From: Entamoeba invadens IP1
Taxonomy: Eukaryota > Evosea > Mastigamoebida > Endamoebidae
Direction: 5' to 3'
Length of the DNA stretch: 64,000 nt
Assembly (NCBI RefSeq): GCF_000330505.1
Contig: NW_004191916.1
Coordinates: 29,660-93,659, forward strand
The notes beneath the pieces were generated by a model that was not told where the DNA came from, ran no database searches, and worked only from the letters and a program-made list of their open reading frames with translations. Shown here piece after piece: positions 52,891 through 64,000 of this stretch (within the stretch, counting starts at the first letter, position 1; each line of letters opens with the position of its first letter). The position numbers were made by a program, and so were the translations under genes.

Positions 52891-55800
52891 ATGGAGAACC
52901 AACCTGACCCTGCAGTGCTCCAAACGATATTTGGGACAGAAGTGAGGAGGGTGTCTTCAGACAAAATATATGAGACGGGATACGAACCTGCGCAACCCAC
53001 AAAAACGAGTGAAGAGAATATGAAAATCCTCCAAATATTTGACGTTCGTTTGTATTACTTTTTTTACTCGACAACTAATCTTCATTTGATTGTGAGTTAT
53101 CGAAATAACAGAAAGACTTACGACGTTGAACAAAATAAAGAACTCGATGTCTATCAGCTTAAAAAGTACTTTGAAAAGGAGTGGAAAGTGTGTTTACCAG
53201 AGGAGGCTATTAAATATCATTGCGGACAAACGTTTCTCGAAAAGGCGTATAAAGTGCAACGACACGAGTTTGTAGCATTCCATAAATACGTTGCTGCAAA
53301 TAAAAATGAAATTCAGGTTTGCTTCTTCTCTATTTGATAGTTTCATATACTTCTTATATGTTTCAATAACGAGGCGATGTTTTATCGGACCGGAAAAGTC
53401 CGTTTTCAAAAAATCAAAGGTTTTTACAAGAAATACAAACAAGAATGGGACCGATATAATTTTTGACGAAGATATGTTAACAAAAAGAGTGAAAAAATCC
53501 AAAATATATTTGAAGGGTTTGAAGCCCAGTTTAGTGAAAGTTCTTCGTTAGAAGCAGAATATAAATATTTGGATAAAAATATCATAGTTTCTAAAGAAGA
53601 TCCTATTCCACATTCTCTTCTTTTCCCACAACCTAAAGAACCCGTTTCAACAGACAAAATCCACACTAACCCATATAATATGTTTTTTGGAAAGACTTTT
53701 ACTCGTTTTGTTCGACAAGAAAAGTACACTAGTATTTTCGACGGCAGAAAAGGAAAAGAAATGAAAAGTGAAGGGAAAGTCGACGACCGACTTTTCGGTG
53801 TTGAGTCATTAGTCCAAACAGAAACTGTCAAACCGGGAACACGGCGAAAACAAAAAAGTAACCTCTTTGAATACTTTAACCCGAAATTAACCGCCGGCGA
53901 TTTGTTATACTCAACAAAACTCACAAACGCACAAAACGAATGTGTGAATGAAACATTAAAAGTCTACAGACCGTTGGTGATTGAGGTCACTAAAATTCGG
54001 TTCAATATCTACCCCGAACCATTACAATTAAGATTTTCATTCTATGATATGGATTTCTGCAAAATGACGGCAGACTTCACTTTTGATATATCAGCGTCTA
54101 TGCTGAAGGACCACATTGAAAATAACAAACCACTTCGAATACCAAAAACATCGGCAATTATCAAAAAATCGTTTTTGGACGGGAAGGAAAACATTTTTGT
54201 GGTGTTACAAATTTTTAAACCAATGGACGTGGACGTCGATTTGGGAAGAGACGCGTATTGTGCAGAAGGCAAAAAAGACCAGAAAATGGTCAAAAAGTAC
54301 ATTGAAAAAGTCAAAGAATCAAAAAATTTGGAGAACAAGAAATTCTATCAACTTCTGTTAATTGGTGGCGGGTCGATCCATTACATGGAAAACTACGAGA
54401 TGAATATCTACAAACCAACAAGTGATTTAAAGGACATTTACTCGTTGATAAGAGAAATGGAGCGACTGAAAATCTGTGGGAACTTTGAGTTCAGTTTAAG
54501 GAATGAAAGCGAGAAGTATGAACATTGCGATGGGTTGACCAAAGTGTATCAACCAAACAAAAGCAACATGGTTGAACGTATTAAAATGATGACAAACATC
54601 GACTTGACACACATAGAGGAGACTTTTAACTCTTATGAAAACAAGTTGTTTGTCTACCCCACTGAAGTTGTTTTAAGTAAAGAACGGAAGAAGTCTGGTA
54701 TTGTGATTACAGTGTATGTGAGGGAGACTGATGACCGGTTTGTTGTTGGTAAGAGTTGTCTCAGTGTGGTCTATCCAAACACGAGTGGGACTGATGATGA
54801 GTTATGTTCCTCATTCACAACTTCAGTGTCGAATGACAAGAACGGGCATTTCACCGACGAGATCAAAATTGAATTGCCGTTTCCACTCAACGAGAAACAT
54901 CATTTACTCTTCCAAATACGCGACATTAACACAGAAGATGGAACGGAAGGAAAGTCGTATTATGGAATTATGATGTTGTATGAAAACAATGAAATTATTA
55001 GAACAAAAGAGCACACAATTCCTATACTGAAAGAAATGGTCGACGGGTATTTAGAGGAAGTGGAGTATTATGACATTTCCAACATGAACTTGAAAGTCAA
55101 CATAAATGTGGTTTCAAGTATCTATCCACTTGAACAGGAAATATCGAATTTCATATACACCAAGACTTCCGTCGAGACGGTAGTCGACGCCGAATTTTAC
55201 CCCGACTTCATCCATTTTCTTCCTCTTGTGATGAAGAGAGTTGTTAATATACTAGAAGAGAGAAATAGAGAGGAGTTGTTTGGACTCTTTAGAATATTTA
55301 GGATCATGGATAAAAATAGGACAGATGATGGGAATGAGAGATGCATGTTGTATAAAAACTCGAATATAGTGTATGCTATTAACCACTTTGTACCAATAAA
55401 AACAGAGAAGGGGAACTACCCGTGTCAATTTCTAATCTTTTGTATGCCAATACTCTTTGACAAGACGGAGACTGAGGCCAAAGAAAGACTGAAATATATG
55501 TGGATAATCTTTTCTATTTACTTAAAGTCGTTGATTGGGTTTTATCAAGAGAATGGCGTGTTTGAATTGAAGAATTACCACGAGTACTTTAAGACCGAAA
55601 CTGGATACAAATTGGCTTTTAATACATTCAAACATATTAACATGTTTTCGGAGTTCATTGTGTATTGCTCCACAGAGAATTTAGCGAGCGAAATATCAAT
55701 AAGAGAAGCAAATCTCTTTTATGCAGAATTCATTCGAGACTTTTCATGTCTATTTAAACGAGGGGAAGTGACACGACTGATCGACACTCATTTGGACAAT

Positions 55801-58800
55801 TTGATTGCAATTGAGAAGAACCCGAATGGGATGATTGACTCCTTCTCGCATTTATTACGACTTGAATTTGTTGCAGTGCTTGCTGAGGACGAGAAAGTGT
55901 ACACCATCAATGGACCACAAGTACTTGAAATAAAAGAGATTAATAAATTGAATGACTTGTTAGCGGAGAGACACGCGATGATGTATATAATACTCAGACA
56001 GTTTTTCCTGTTGATTATGAACAACAACAAGAATATCAGTCGATTAGCACTCCACGAGTTGGTGATAGTGATGAACAAAATAGACTTGGATGTTAATTAC
56101 AATAAGAATCAAAAACAAAACGAACGCAACAAGATATTCAGCATGTTATTTCCATTTGTGTTGTTCATGTTAGACGAATCCGATAAGTTGAATGAGTGGA
56201 GAGAGAAGGATAGTTACTCGGATTTGTATGACATTGAAACACTTTATGTCATCTTCTTCTTTATTTTGAAAAATTTGAGAGACACTTTAATAGACCAGTG
56301 GTTGGTCTCCGACTTCTTACCTTCACTCTTATATACACTACTTTCACATATCAGAAAGGCGCTTTTACTTTTCACGAATTTCCCAATGATTTTCATTCCA
56401 AACTCTCGTGGAATTTACTTGAAAGAACTCCTCTTGTTATTCAATCGATATAACTCCTCGCTCTCACAAGTAAGAACAGCAACAACACCAATCATAAGTT
56501 CACCAATGAGAACACCAGGACCATCGAAGAGTTTCTCGAGACTTGGAAATTTCGCAACAAAGAGATTCTCGTCGAAGCTCAAGAGTTCCATGAAAGAAGA
56601 GCATTCACCTTCCAGTTTTGAGTCCAATCCAAGAACATCTATTACAAATGACAGCGAGGATTCAAGCGTGTTTTCTAAGTTAAAGGATGAGGCGGAGAAC
56701 CAGACAAACTTGGCAAAAAGCGACATGAAAGTCGAGTTTCTCATACTTGAAATATTACTTATCTCGATGGATTACAGTGAAGTGATGATGAAAGTTTTGT
56801 TAACCGAAGAGCCCACGCCGGCGCTTGAAAGAGTCCAAGAGCTTGTCTCTGTTGAATTCTTCACGTGCAAAAAGTCGCGATTGTTTTTGGTCTCTATTTA
56901 CGACTTCATTCGGTCGATTGTGTCATTCCACAGAAACTTTATCTTCACACGGCAAAATCTCTTGACAAAAAATTTGGTAAAACGATTTCTGGAACTTTCA
57001 AATTCGGACGAAAGTGCTGAGCGGTCTGTTGGGAACAACTTGATTTTGTTCTTCTGTAAGATGAATTTTACAGTGACGGGAAACACCATTTCAACTGTCG
57101 TGAATGCGACAAATGCACTCTCCGAACTTCAACTCAATGAAGTAAAGAACGTGAAGACTTTGATCACACAACTTGGGAGTTTGTACCAACAATATAACTT
57201 GTGTTTTGATACTCGACTGTCCAAGTGTGTCGACTTGCTATTAGAAGAGGGTATTCGTCGTAACAAGTCACTTATTATGGTACATCAAATATACGACGCC
57301 ATTGACTCTGGTGATTTGGATGCATTCTTCATATTTGTAATGGACTGTATCTTGATGTACGAGGGAGTTTTAGACCTTGTATTAAACTCGGTTCCGTCTG
57401 TGATAAATGGGTATGTCCAGATGAAAAGTGACATTGGAGCGCTTCTTGCATCAAACCGCAATTTCAAGATGATTGAAAATTGGATCTCATTGATTTCAAG
57501 AAAAGTTGAAAGGACGTGTGACGTCTTCAAAGGGTTTTTCGGGGAGAAGCGGGAGGTGATGGTGGAGAGGTATGGCATGTGTTGTGCTAAAATGCGTCAG
57601 TTGGAAGAACATTGTGAGGTGGACAAACGAGATGTTTTTGAACTTGTTGAAGGGTGTCGAAAGAACAAAGAAATAGGGGAACAAATAATACAATGGATTG
57701 TGTCCAACATGAAAATAGAAACGACAGAGGTCGACCAAGTTTTTGAGTTAAGTGAGAATGAGTTAATCCTCAAAATCGAGGAGTTGGAGGGACAACAAAC
57801 TTTGCGATGTGAGGAGATCAAAAAGCTGATCGTGCGGTACTCCAAGTTTGATGAAATCTTGCGTGTGTACCAACTCGAAGCAAATCCACTGTTTCCGATT
57901 ACAACGGAAGAAATCACCGAAGGAACTAAAAGAGTGGTTACATTGCACCAATCGCGGATTAAGAATGCACACATCTGCTTACAGTCGCAGACGTGTTATT
58001 TGTCGGAGAACGAAAGATACGCAAGAAAAATTCGGAAGTTTGAAACAGACTTGGAACAACAGTACTTTGAAATACAATGCGACTTATGCGCAAGACCAAT
58101 TGGTGAGAACTTTTTTAATCGAGCACAAGAGAAGTACAAAATGATGTTAAAAACAGTGAAAGCGGATTTGGCGTCTTTGGAAGCAAAGAAGACCAAAAGT
58201 GGGTGCTTACGCCCGGAGTGGGATGTTTCCTTTGGGAGTTGGGAAGAGACCATTAACGAGGTGATTGGCTGTGTTGAGTGGTTGAGTAAGTACAGTGGCA
58301 TAGTTAAAGAGAACAACACCCGAATTGAACAGATGAAGCTGTGGTATGAAAAAGAGCGCACATTCAATATCAAAGTAGTCGACATCTATGTGTGGGATGG
58401 CATTTATTTGGCATTAAATAAAGTTGCCATGAAAGAGTCGAATGACTATTTGGGGATCATGGCGAGTGTTTATAGATATTTGAAAGAGACTGAAGATGGT
58501 GTAGAGAAGGAGTACGAAGAATGCAGTAACATCTCCAAAGAGCTTTTGAAAGAGAAAGAGTGTTATAAAAACACCAAAAATTCGGTGAACTTTAACATGG
58601 AGGCATTAGGGTTTAAGCTCTTTGAAAAGGTGAATTCAAACGACTTTGAGAAGCTTGATATGACTGTTTCGATCTACGTTGATCAGTATTTGCTTGAGAA
58701 GGAACTTGAGAACAAAAGAAATTTGTATGCACAAATGTACAAGGAGTTCTTTGAGATTACAGACACGACAAAGGGGACACTGGACAACGAGAAAGTCACC

Positions 58801-60579
58801 CGATCGACGGAATTGTCGGAGAAACTTTTTGCACTGGACAAAGAACATGTCACCAAGTTGAACAGATATTGCAAATTTGAAACAAACGAACAAACTGTTT
58901 TAATACGAGCACAGAACATTGGGATTAACCACGACACGTGCGAGTTAAAGAGTCCACGAATTTCGATTATTCCATTTAACAGGAAGACGGGGGGCGTTGC
59001 GTTACAACAAATAACTCAATTTTCGTCGAGAAAGGGAGATGACTTGTTGGACATTGTTGGCGCGTTTTTTGATGAGAAGAAATGTGTGAAAATCGACTGT
59101 TTTTATGACCTTTCATACGGGCAAAGAGACTCGTTCAGCCGATGTCTGACTAATGTACAGACTAACATCATTAGTATAGTCGAGAACTTGGATACTTTGA
59201 ACTCGAAGAAGGTCCAGTCCACAGATACACAATACATACTCGAGTTGTACTACCAATTTGCTATGGACTACATCTCCGCACCACAACTCCACATGACGTG
59301 GATGTCTAAATTAGCGCAACAACACAGAAAGAAGCTGCAGTATGTGGAAGCTGGGCTGTGTGAAGTGCACTTAGTGATTTATGTCAACAACTTGTTACCA
59401 GAGGATTTGCGGTTTGATTTGAAAACCATCAAAGACCGGCTTGGGACGTTTGCGAGGAACAGTGTTGGTGTCGTAGACTCGCAATTTGCGTCGAACATAT
59501 CGGTGGATACTTTAATTGAACACGTCAACAGTGCTTGTAACGATTTTGAGGATGGGAAATACCCTGTGTATGGTCTTCTATTGGCCAATTTGGTTGTTCC
59601 ATATTACGTGAGTAAAAAACGGTATAGAGAACTTACAGCAAAGCACGAGTACGTGAACAAAATGTATGAGATGATGGTCGCACAGAATCGGGATGGTGTC
59701 TCTGGCGTGTTGCAATTTTACTATGTCCGATTTTTTGGTACAAACATCGACAAACACTTGGACGGCAATTCATTTGTGTACTCCAGTTCAAAGGAAAGGA
59801 TGTCGTACTTGCTGAAAGAAGTCAAAGAAACTGTGCCCAAGAACTTCAAAGGAGAGACCCACATCTTAAGAACTTTGGACCAAGTCAACGACGCTGTTAC
59901 AAATGGTCCAGACGATCAATACTACATTGTGTGGACTCCATTAAACCCCGTTTTTGAAAACGTGAGGTCAAAGTGTTGCAACAAATTTTACTACGACGAG
60001 TTGAAGAAGAACTCACAGTTTGAAGAGAAAAATTTCGAAGGGGTCGATGGGTGGACTGTCAACAGATTAATTGTGGAAACTGATTTTGTGCTGCCGGGTG
60101 TGATGAAGAGACTCCAAGTTGTGAAGGAGACAAACGTGACACTGAACGCGATTGCAATCATGACCGAAGAAATAGTCCGAAGGAAGAACGAAGTGTTTAA
60201 CTTTCTTGACGAAAGTAAGAGGAGTGCAGACAACACGACGAAGGTGCTTGAGAAACTTTTAAATCGCATCGAAATTTTTGTGTATGGCGTCAAAGAGGTG
60301 AAAATAGGAAAGCCAAATGTTTTTGAAGGAATGAACATCATGAAAGTGGTCAAAACATTCTTTAACAAATATGAGGTCTACCACTTAGAAGAGTACAAGA
60401 CGTTGTTTGAACAAATTAAAGAAGGAATGAACTTTGTTGTTGAAGGAATTGCAGTGTTAGAGAAAGTCGCCATTTCAAAGGAAGAGTTCGAAGGATTGCA
60501 ACGAGTTATTGCGAGAATAGATCTTATGCTTGACGAGGTGGATGCGAGAATAGATGCTTTTGAACAAGACAATATGTAA
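52891..60579 (+). CDS. DOCK-family Rho/Rac guanine-nucleotide exchange factor (three exons, about 2514 aa)
   Basis: Proposed exons are 52891-53267, 53341-53516 and 53588-60579. Intron 1 (73 bases) runs GTTTGT to GATAG and intron 2 (71 bases) GTTTGA to CATAG; both joins are in frame. The DHR-1 (C2-like) domain is encoded at about 54630-55150 (NKLFVYPTEVVLSKERKKSG, then FPLNEKHHLLFQIRDI). A long helical middle follows. DHR-2 lies at about 59230-60400: TWMSKLAQQHRKKLQYVEAG, then GVLQFYYVRFFGTNIDKHLD and NRLIVETDFVLPGVMKRLQV, the order seen in DOCK GEFs. DHR-1 binds phosphoinositides and DHR-2 exchanges nucleotide on Rac/Cdc42, so a role in amoeboid actin control is expected. No SH3 or PH domain is evident at the N terminus. 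The length is near that of large (zizimin-type) DOCKs. Confidence 0.85.
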
Positions 60580-60893
60580 TCAACTTTTTATAGTATTTTT
60601 AGTATTTAAATACTATTAAAATAGTACACATATATATAGAATACTTTAATAAATCATAAACAATAAATATAAATACATTTCGAATTACTAAATATATTAA
60701 TATAACAATCTAATATAATAGTATTATAAATTTGTTTGTTTATCAAATCAAATACAATGGTTCTCTTACTATTAACAGATACTATACCTGACAATAGAAA
60801 AGCTCCATAAAGAATCGAATTCCTTATTGGACTGTAATTATTATTAGAATTATAATTCAAATGAAACAAAGAAACTGAAAATGGCAGTGTGGG
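60580..60893. other. Intergenic AT-rich region and promoter of the permease gene
   Basis: A/T-rich, with ATAATTCAAATG at 60852-60863 resembling an initiator. Two ATGs (60861, closed after five codons, and 60881, in another frame) precede the permease start and could act as short upstream reading frames if included in the mRNA. Confidence 0.4.
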
Positions 60894-62156
60894 ATGTTAA
60901 ATGTGAAGACGTGGATGATGCTGTACTACAAAAATATTCTCTTGCTCCTTGGCCCAGAAATAATAGTGACTCCGTTAGCAATCAAATACGCGACACAGTG
61001 GTATGGCAGTGTGTTAGTGTTATTAGCCGTTTTGATATCTTTTTTCACGGTCTATCTCTTCTACCGAATCAACCTCCAAGCGCAGTTTGACAGTATTTAT
61101 GAAATAGCCTGGCGGTTTGGTGGCAATTCGTTGAGAACATTTACGAAGGTGATACAAATGGTATACAACATCGTACAAATTGCAGTATACATCACACTCA
61201 TTTCCGCATTTTTGGAGTTTTTGCTGAATAATGCTCGAGGTGATCAAGTCCACGGCGTCTGGTGGACATCAAACGCAACACTCAAAGTTGGCATTCACTT
61301 CGTCGTCTTTGTGTTTTCCGTGTTGTCGTCATTCCCGTTGTTAACAAAGTTATTAGTGCACTCTCGACTCATGACGCTCTTCTGTTATATAGCGTTGCTG
61401 GTGTCTGCCGTGGGTCATTTAAGTTATTTCAATACCATGGAAGAACACGACGCGATCAAAACGGAGTTAGCGCGGAAGTACTTTAGTGTCGGTGATGGGG
61501 TTTCGATATTCCCCTTCTTCATTTGCATCTTTGCAACACACAACAATCTGTCGCTGATCTCTCCGTCGATCGATGCGTCGAATAAAGTCAAATTCTCTGC
61601 TTTAATTAGTGCACTGTTCACTATTGGGATATACGCAATTATATATGGCAATGTCGTCTATTCGACCTTATACGGACAGACACACGCAATCCCAATGTTG
61701 TTCTACCCACCCGAGTTCTATGACTCCAACAACGCCTTATTCGCTATCGACGCAATCGTCGCCAGTTTGTTCATCGCCGCTTTCATTCTCGCAATCCCAT
61801 CCCAATTCACCTTTATTCATGATATGATCGATGAACAATATTTCTCCGAGTGGCAGCCCTCCGTGCTTCGCCACTCTATTATTTGCTTCATTTTCACTTC
61901 ATTCTCTGGACTTTTAGCCTCTCTGTTTTGGATGGATGATATACTTATTGAGTTCAATGGCGTCTGTGGTGTTATTCTTATATACTTCTTGCCCGGTGTT
62001 ATTTGTTTAGTGTATGGCGAGAAATCAAAGTGGCTCGTAGTCGGTAGTGTAATAGTCATACTACTTGGTGTCATGTTTTTCGCTATCGGGGTGGTTTATT
62101 TCTTCCTCAGTTTAGTTCTTGATGTCTCTGACACAATAGCCTCAGCTTTTAATTAA
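60894..62156 (+). CDS. Amino-acid permease of the AAAP family (420 aa)
   Basis: A single frame with about 10-11 predicted membrane segments spread along the whole length, starting NILLLLGPEIIVTPLAIKYA and VLVLLAVLISFFTVYLFYRI. ISPSIDASNKVKFSALISAL and IIYGNVVYSTLYGQ lie in the positions of the family's mid-protein helices. The AAAP family imports amino acids with protons at plasma or lysosomal membranes; Entamoeba has many copies. The start is uncertain: ATG 60894 gives a short N terminus, and an upstream ATG at 60881 is out of frame. The G-x-G-x-L-A-L-P signature of TM1 is not intact (GPEIIVTPLA). Confidence 0.75.
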   Translation: MLNVKTWMMLYYKNILLLLGPEIIVTPLAIKYATQWYGSVLVLLAVLISFFTVYLFYRINLQAQFDSIYEIAWRFGGNSLRTFTKVIQMVYNIVQIAVYITLISAFLEFLLNNARGDQVHGVWWTSNATLKVGIHFVVFVFSVLSSFPLLTKLLVHSRLMTLFCYIALLVSAVGHLSYFNTMEEHDAIKTELARKYFSVGDGVSIFPFFICIFATHNNLSLISPSIDASNKVKFSALISALFTIGIYAIIYGNVVYSTLYGQTHAIPMLFYPPEFYDSNNALFAIDAIVASLFIAAFILAIPSQFTFIHDMIDEQYFSEWQPSVLRHSIICFIFTSFSGLLASLFWMDDILIEFNGVCGVILIYFLPGVICLVYGEKSKWLVVGSVIVILLGVMFFAIGVVYFFLSLVLDVSDTIASAFN

Positions 62157-62319
62157 TTTTATGTTGCGTTCTTATCGAAGAATTCCATATACATATGAAT
62201 TAATAGGATGTATTAATATGATGATTATTAAATAGATAGATAGATATCTATTATTAAATAGATACGTATCCATTCAGACTAAACAATCAAAATACAACTG
62301 AGTTAAAAACACACCACCT

Positions 62320-64000
62320 TCACTTCTCGTCAACACCGTCGTCTTCCAACAATTGTTCAAGTCGCTTGTTCCTTCGTTCAATGACATTTTTGATTTCTTC
62401 GTAATTCACACCGTTATCAAGTTCTCCCCAGTTATCCGCTTCGTCTATCATCTTCACAAAATTTTTGCTGACATTCTCAAAGTCTCCTCTTTCAGTCTTG
62501 CTTTGCTTCCAACACTTCTCTATCGTGTTTTTCAATGTAAGTGGCATCTTCTCGTCAATGAAGAGTCGCTTCCCTTCTTTCACGTAATTCTTGATGTCAA
62601 ACAAGCTCTTCAAATTGTTGTACGGCTCTTCTTGGTAAAAGACTTCCCAGGCCATAATACCAAAAGAGTACACGTCGCTCTCATTCGAGTATTCATCATC
62701 AAAACACTCGGGCGCCAAGTAGAGTGGTGTGCCAAGTCCTCTTTCTTTGTCCTTCGTGTTCTTCTTCATGAATCGTGAGGTCCCAAAGTCCGTAATTTTG
62801 ACACAGCAAGCGCTCTCTGCAAACAGCGAGTTCACCAATAAATTGTCCGGCTTCAAGTCCAAATGCATGATCTTGTTGTCGTGGAGAAACTGCATCCCAC
62901 GGGAGGCGTCAAACAGCATTTTCAATTTCAGTTTATATGGAAGCTTGATGTAGTCGGGTTTCGACTTGAGTAAGTACTCTCCAAGTGATCCCAAGACGAA
63001 AAATTGGATGACCATTGAGACCTGTGGAATGTATGTGACAGACCCAATGTAATTGGCCACAAACGGATTACGCAACTTTTTCATGATCAGGCATTCTTGA
63101 ATCACACTCTTCTTCAAGTCCTCCATCTCGTTCGTGTCCAAGTCTTCCCATCTAAACCGTTTAATCGCTACGGGAAGACTTCGATAGCTCCCCACAAACA
63201 CCTTACCCATCGCACCTTCTGCTATTGGATTTTCTCTCACATTTAACTCGTCCATATCCAGATGCGTCGAGCTTGCAGCCTCAGTGATGATGGTGATATT
63301 ATTGTGATACCTGTGGATGACATTTTTGATCAATTTCTGATACTCGGATTGATCGGACGGACTCCAGCTCTCAAAGTTCTTGTCCTTCAGAAGCTCCGCT
63401 ATTTGTAGTAACGTGGATTTGTTCTTAGAAAACCAGACAGTGTAATTGATCTTCATGTCTCGAATTCGAGAAGTGCAGTGCAACGTCATAAAGCAAACAG
63501 TTTCCTTCTCAAAATTCGGATACATGATCTCTACTTGTTTATCAAAGTGGAAGACGTATTTCGGGTTGTTCGGCGTGTGGAAGATGACCATCATGTATTT
63601 GTTCTTGGAGTAATTCCTCAATGTTATTTTTTCATATCGTGTATCAAACACTTCCGTGACGTGATTATCATTTCCAAAGCCCAATTCTGTGGGGCTGATA
63701 AGAAACTTGGACTCTTTCGACGGCTTCTGTGATATTGAGCCCAAAATATTATAATAGTATTCTGGCTGTTGGAGTTTCACAACATTCATATCAATTCTTT
63801 TGTTCACTTTAAGTACTAACACCAATATAATCACCACACAGGCAATGACAAAGAGGAAACACCCAAATGCAATAAGGATCCACCCATACACTGGAAAAGA
63901 GGTGGTGTCGCATTTCTGTGTCTTGTCGCTCCAGATGTATCCCTCATCACACTTGCATCGGAAATTGCAATTCGTCGAATTGTCGCACTCTTCCCCTCCA
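62320..64000 (-). CDS. Transmembrane receptor-like kinase (TMK family), N terminus beyond the window
   Basis: The frame is open to the right edge of the window, so the gene is 5'-partial. From the edge the order is: a Cys-rich EGF-like end of an ectodomain (GGEECDNSTNCNFRCKCDEG); one membrane helix (GWILIAFGCFLFVIACVVII); a juxtamembrane region; and a protein kinase domain. Kinase motifs are a glycine loop (AEGAMGKVFVGSY), VAIKRF with the Lys, HLDLKPDNLL, ITDFGTS, APECF and SDVYSFGIMAWE, so it should be active. The lineage is tyrosine-kinase-like (TKL), as in Entamoeba TMKs that sense external ligands through Cys-rich ectodomains. The C terminus is a charged helix (VIERRNKRLEQLLEDDGVDE). It converges on the permease gene with 160 bases between. 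Confidence 0.9.
   Translation of the reverse strand, partial: GGEECDNSTNCNFRCKCDEGYIWSDKTQKCDTTSFPVYGWILIAFGCFLFVIACVVIILVLVLKVNKRIDMNVVKLQQPEYYYNILGSISQKPSKESKFLISPTELGFGNDNHVTEVFDTRYEKITLRNYSKNKYMMVIFHTPNNPKYVFHFDKQVEIMYPNFEKETVCFMTLHCTSRIRDMKINYTVWFSKNKSTLLQIAELLKDKNFESWSPSDQSEYQKLIKNVIHRYHNNITIITEAASSTHLDMDELNVRENPIAEGAMGKVFVGSYRSLPVAIKRFRWEDLDTNEMEDLKKSVIQECLIMKKLRNPFVANYIGSVTYIPQVSMVIQFFVLGSLGEYLLKSKPDYIKLPYKLKLKMLFDASRGMQFLHDNKIMHLDLKPDNLLVNSLFAESACCVKITDFGTSRFMKKNTKDKERGLGTPLYLAPECFDDEYSNESDVYSFGIMAWEVFYQEEPYNNLKSLFDIKNYVKEGKRLFIDEKMPLTLKNTIEKCWKQSKTERGDFENVSKNFVKMIDEADNWGELDNGVNYEEIKNVIERRNKRLEQLLEDDGVDEK

Noticed and set aside
53291..53551. 86-codon frame as an independent small gene
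   Set aside because: It is better explained as exon 2 of the DOCK gene, linked by in-frame introns starting GTTTGT and GTTTGA and ending in TAG.
60881..61090. 69-codon frame starting MAVWDVKCEDV upstream of the permease start
   Set aside because: It overlaps the permease in another frame, and the GT-AG option I tried within it did not join to the permease frame. At most it is a short upstream frame.

Overview
The window looks like nuclear DNA of an Entamoeba, most likely a species rich in DNA transposons such as E. invadens. Four lines of evidence support this. Gene bodies are compact and moderately GC-rich, while spacers are extremely AT-rich. Short introns start with GTTTGT or GTTTGA and mostly end in TAG. 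Several start codons have a GAAC-type element 15-35 bases upstream, as in the Entamoeba core promoter. The gene content also fits: a transmembrane kinase with a Cys-rich ectodomain, BspA-like leucine-rich and Cys-rich secreted proteins, and DOCK and RasGEF regulators. The species name is an inference. I saw no rRNA, tRNA, CRISPR array or prokaryotic operon.

Left gene block (1-15.9 kb): two tandem paralogues of an unknown small family; a helix-turn-helix protein; a charged small protein; a three-exon SIN1-like gene that I reconstruct with three CRIM/ubiquitin-like repeats and a C-terminal PH-like domain; a six-SH3 coiled-coil scaffold; an RTF1 (Plus-3) homologue; a zinc-finger RasGEF; a pogo relic; and a two-exon secreted expansin-like gene.

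Middle (about 16-44 kb): a gene-poor transposon graveyard. It holds pogo/Tigger-type elements of at least four TIR types, a mariner/Tc1 element with one nonsense codon and a smaller relative, two copies of an IS630/Tc1-like family, two hAT-like transposase relics, and a PIF/Harbinger-like element split by a nested pogo element that itself carries a perfect 18-copy heptamer array. It also holds a 4 kb element with about 250 bp inverted repeats, plus small inverted-repeat elements. The youngest-looking element (about 40.96-44.0 kb) has an uninterrupted 504-codon pogo-like transposase and ends about 120 bp upstream of the next gene.

Right gene block (44.1-64 kb): an unknown basic protein; a secreted leucine-rich/Cys-rich protein ending KSEL; two unknown proteins; a three-exon unknown protein with an internal repeat; a three-exon DOCK-family Rho-GEF (about 2,514 aa); an amino-acid permease; and a transmembrane kinase cut by the window end. 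Signalling is a recurring theme (TORC2-like SIN1, Ras and Rho exchange factors, SH3 scaffold, receptor kinase), but co-location in a eukaryotic genome does not imply one pathway.
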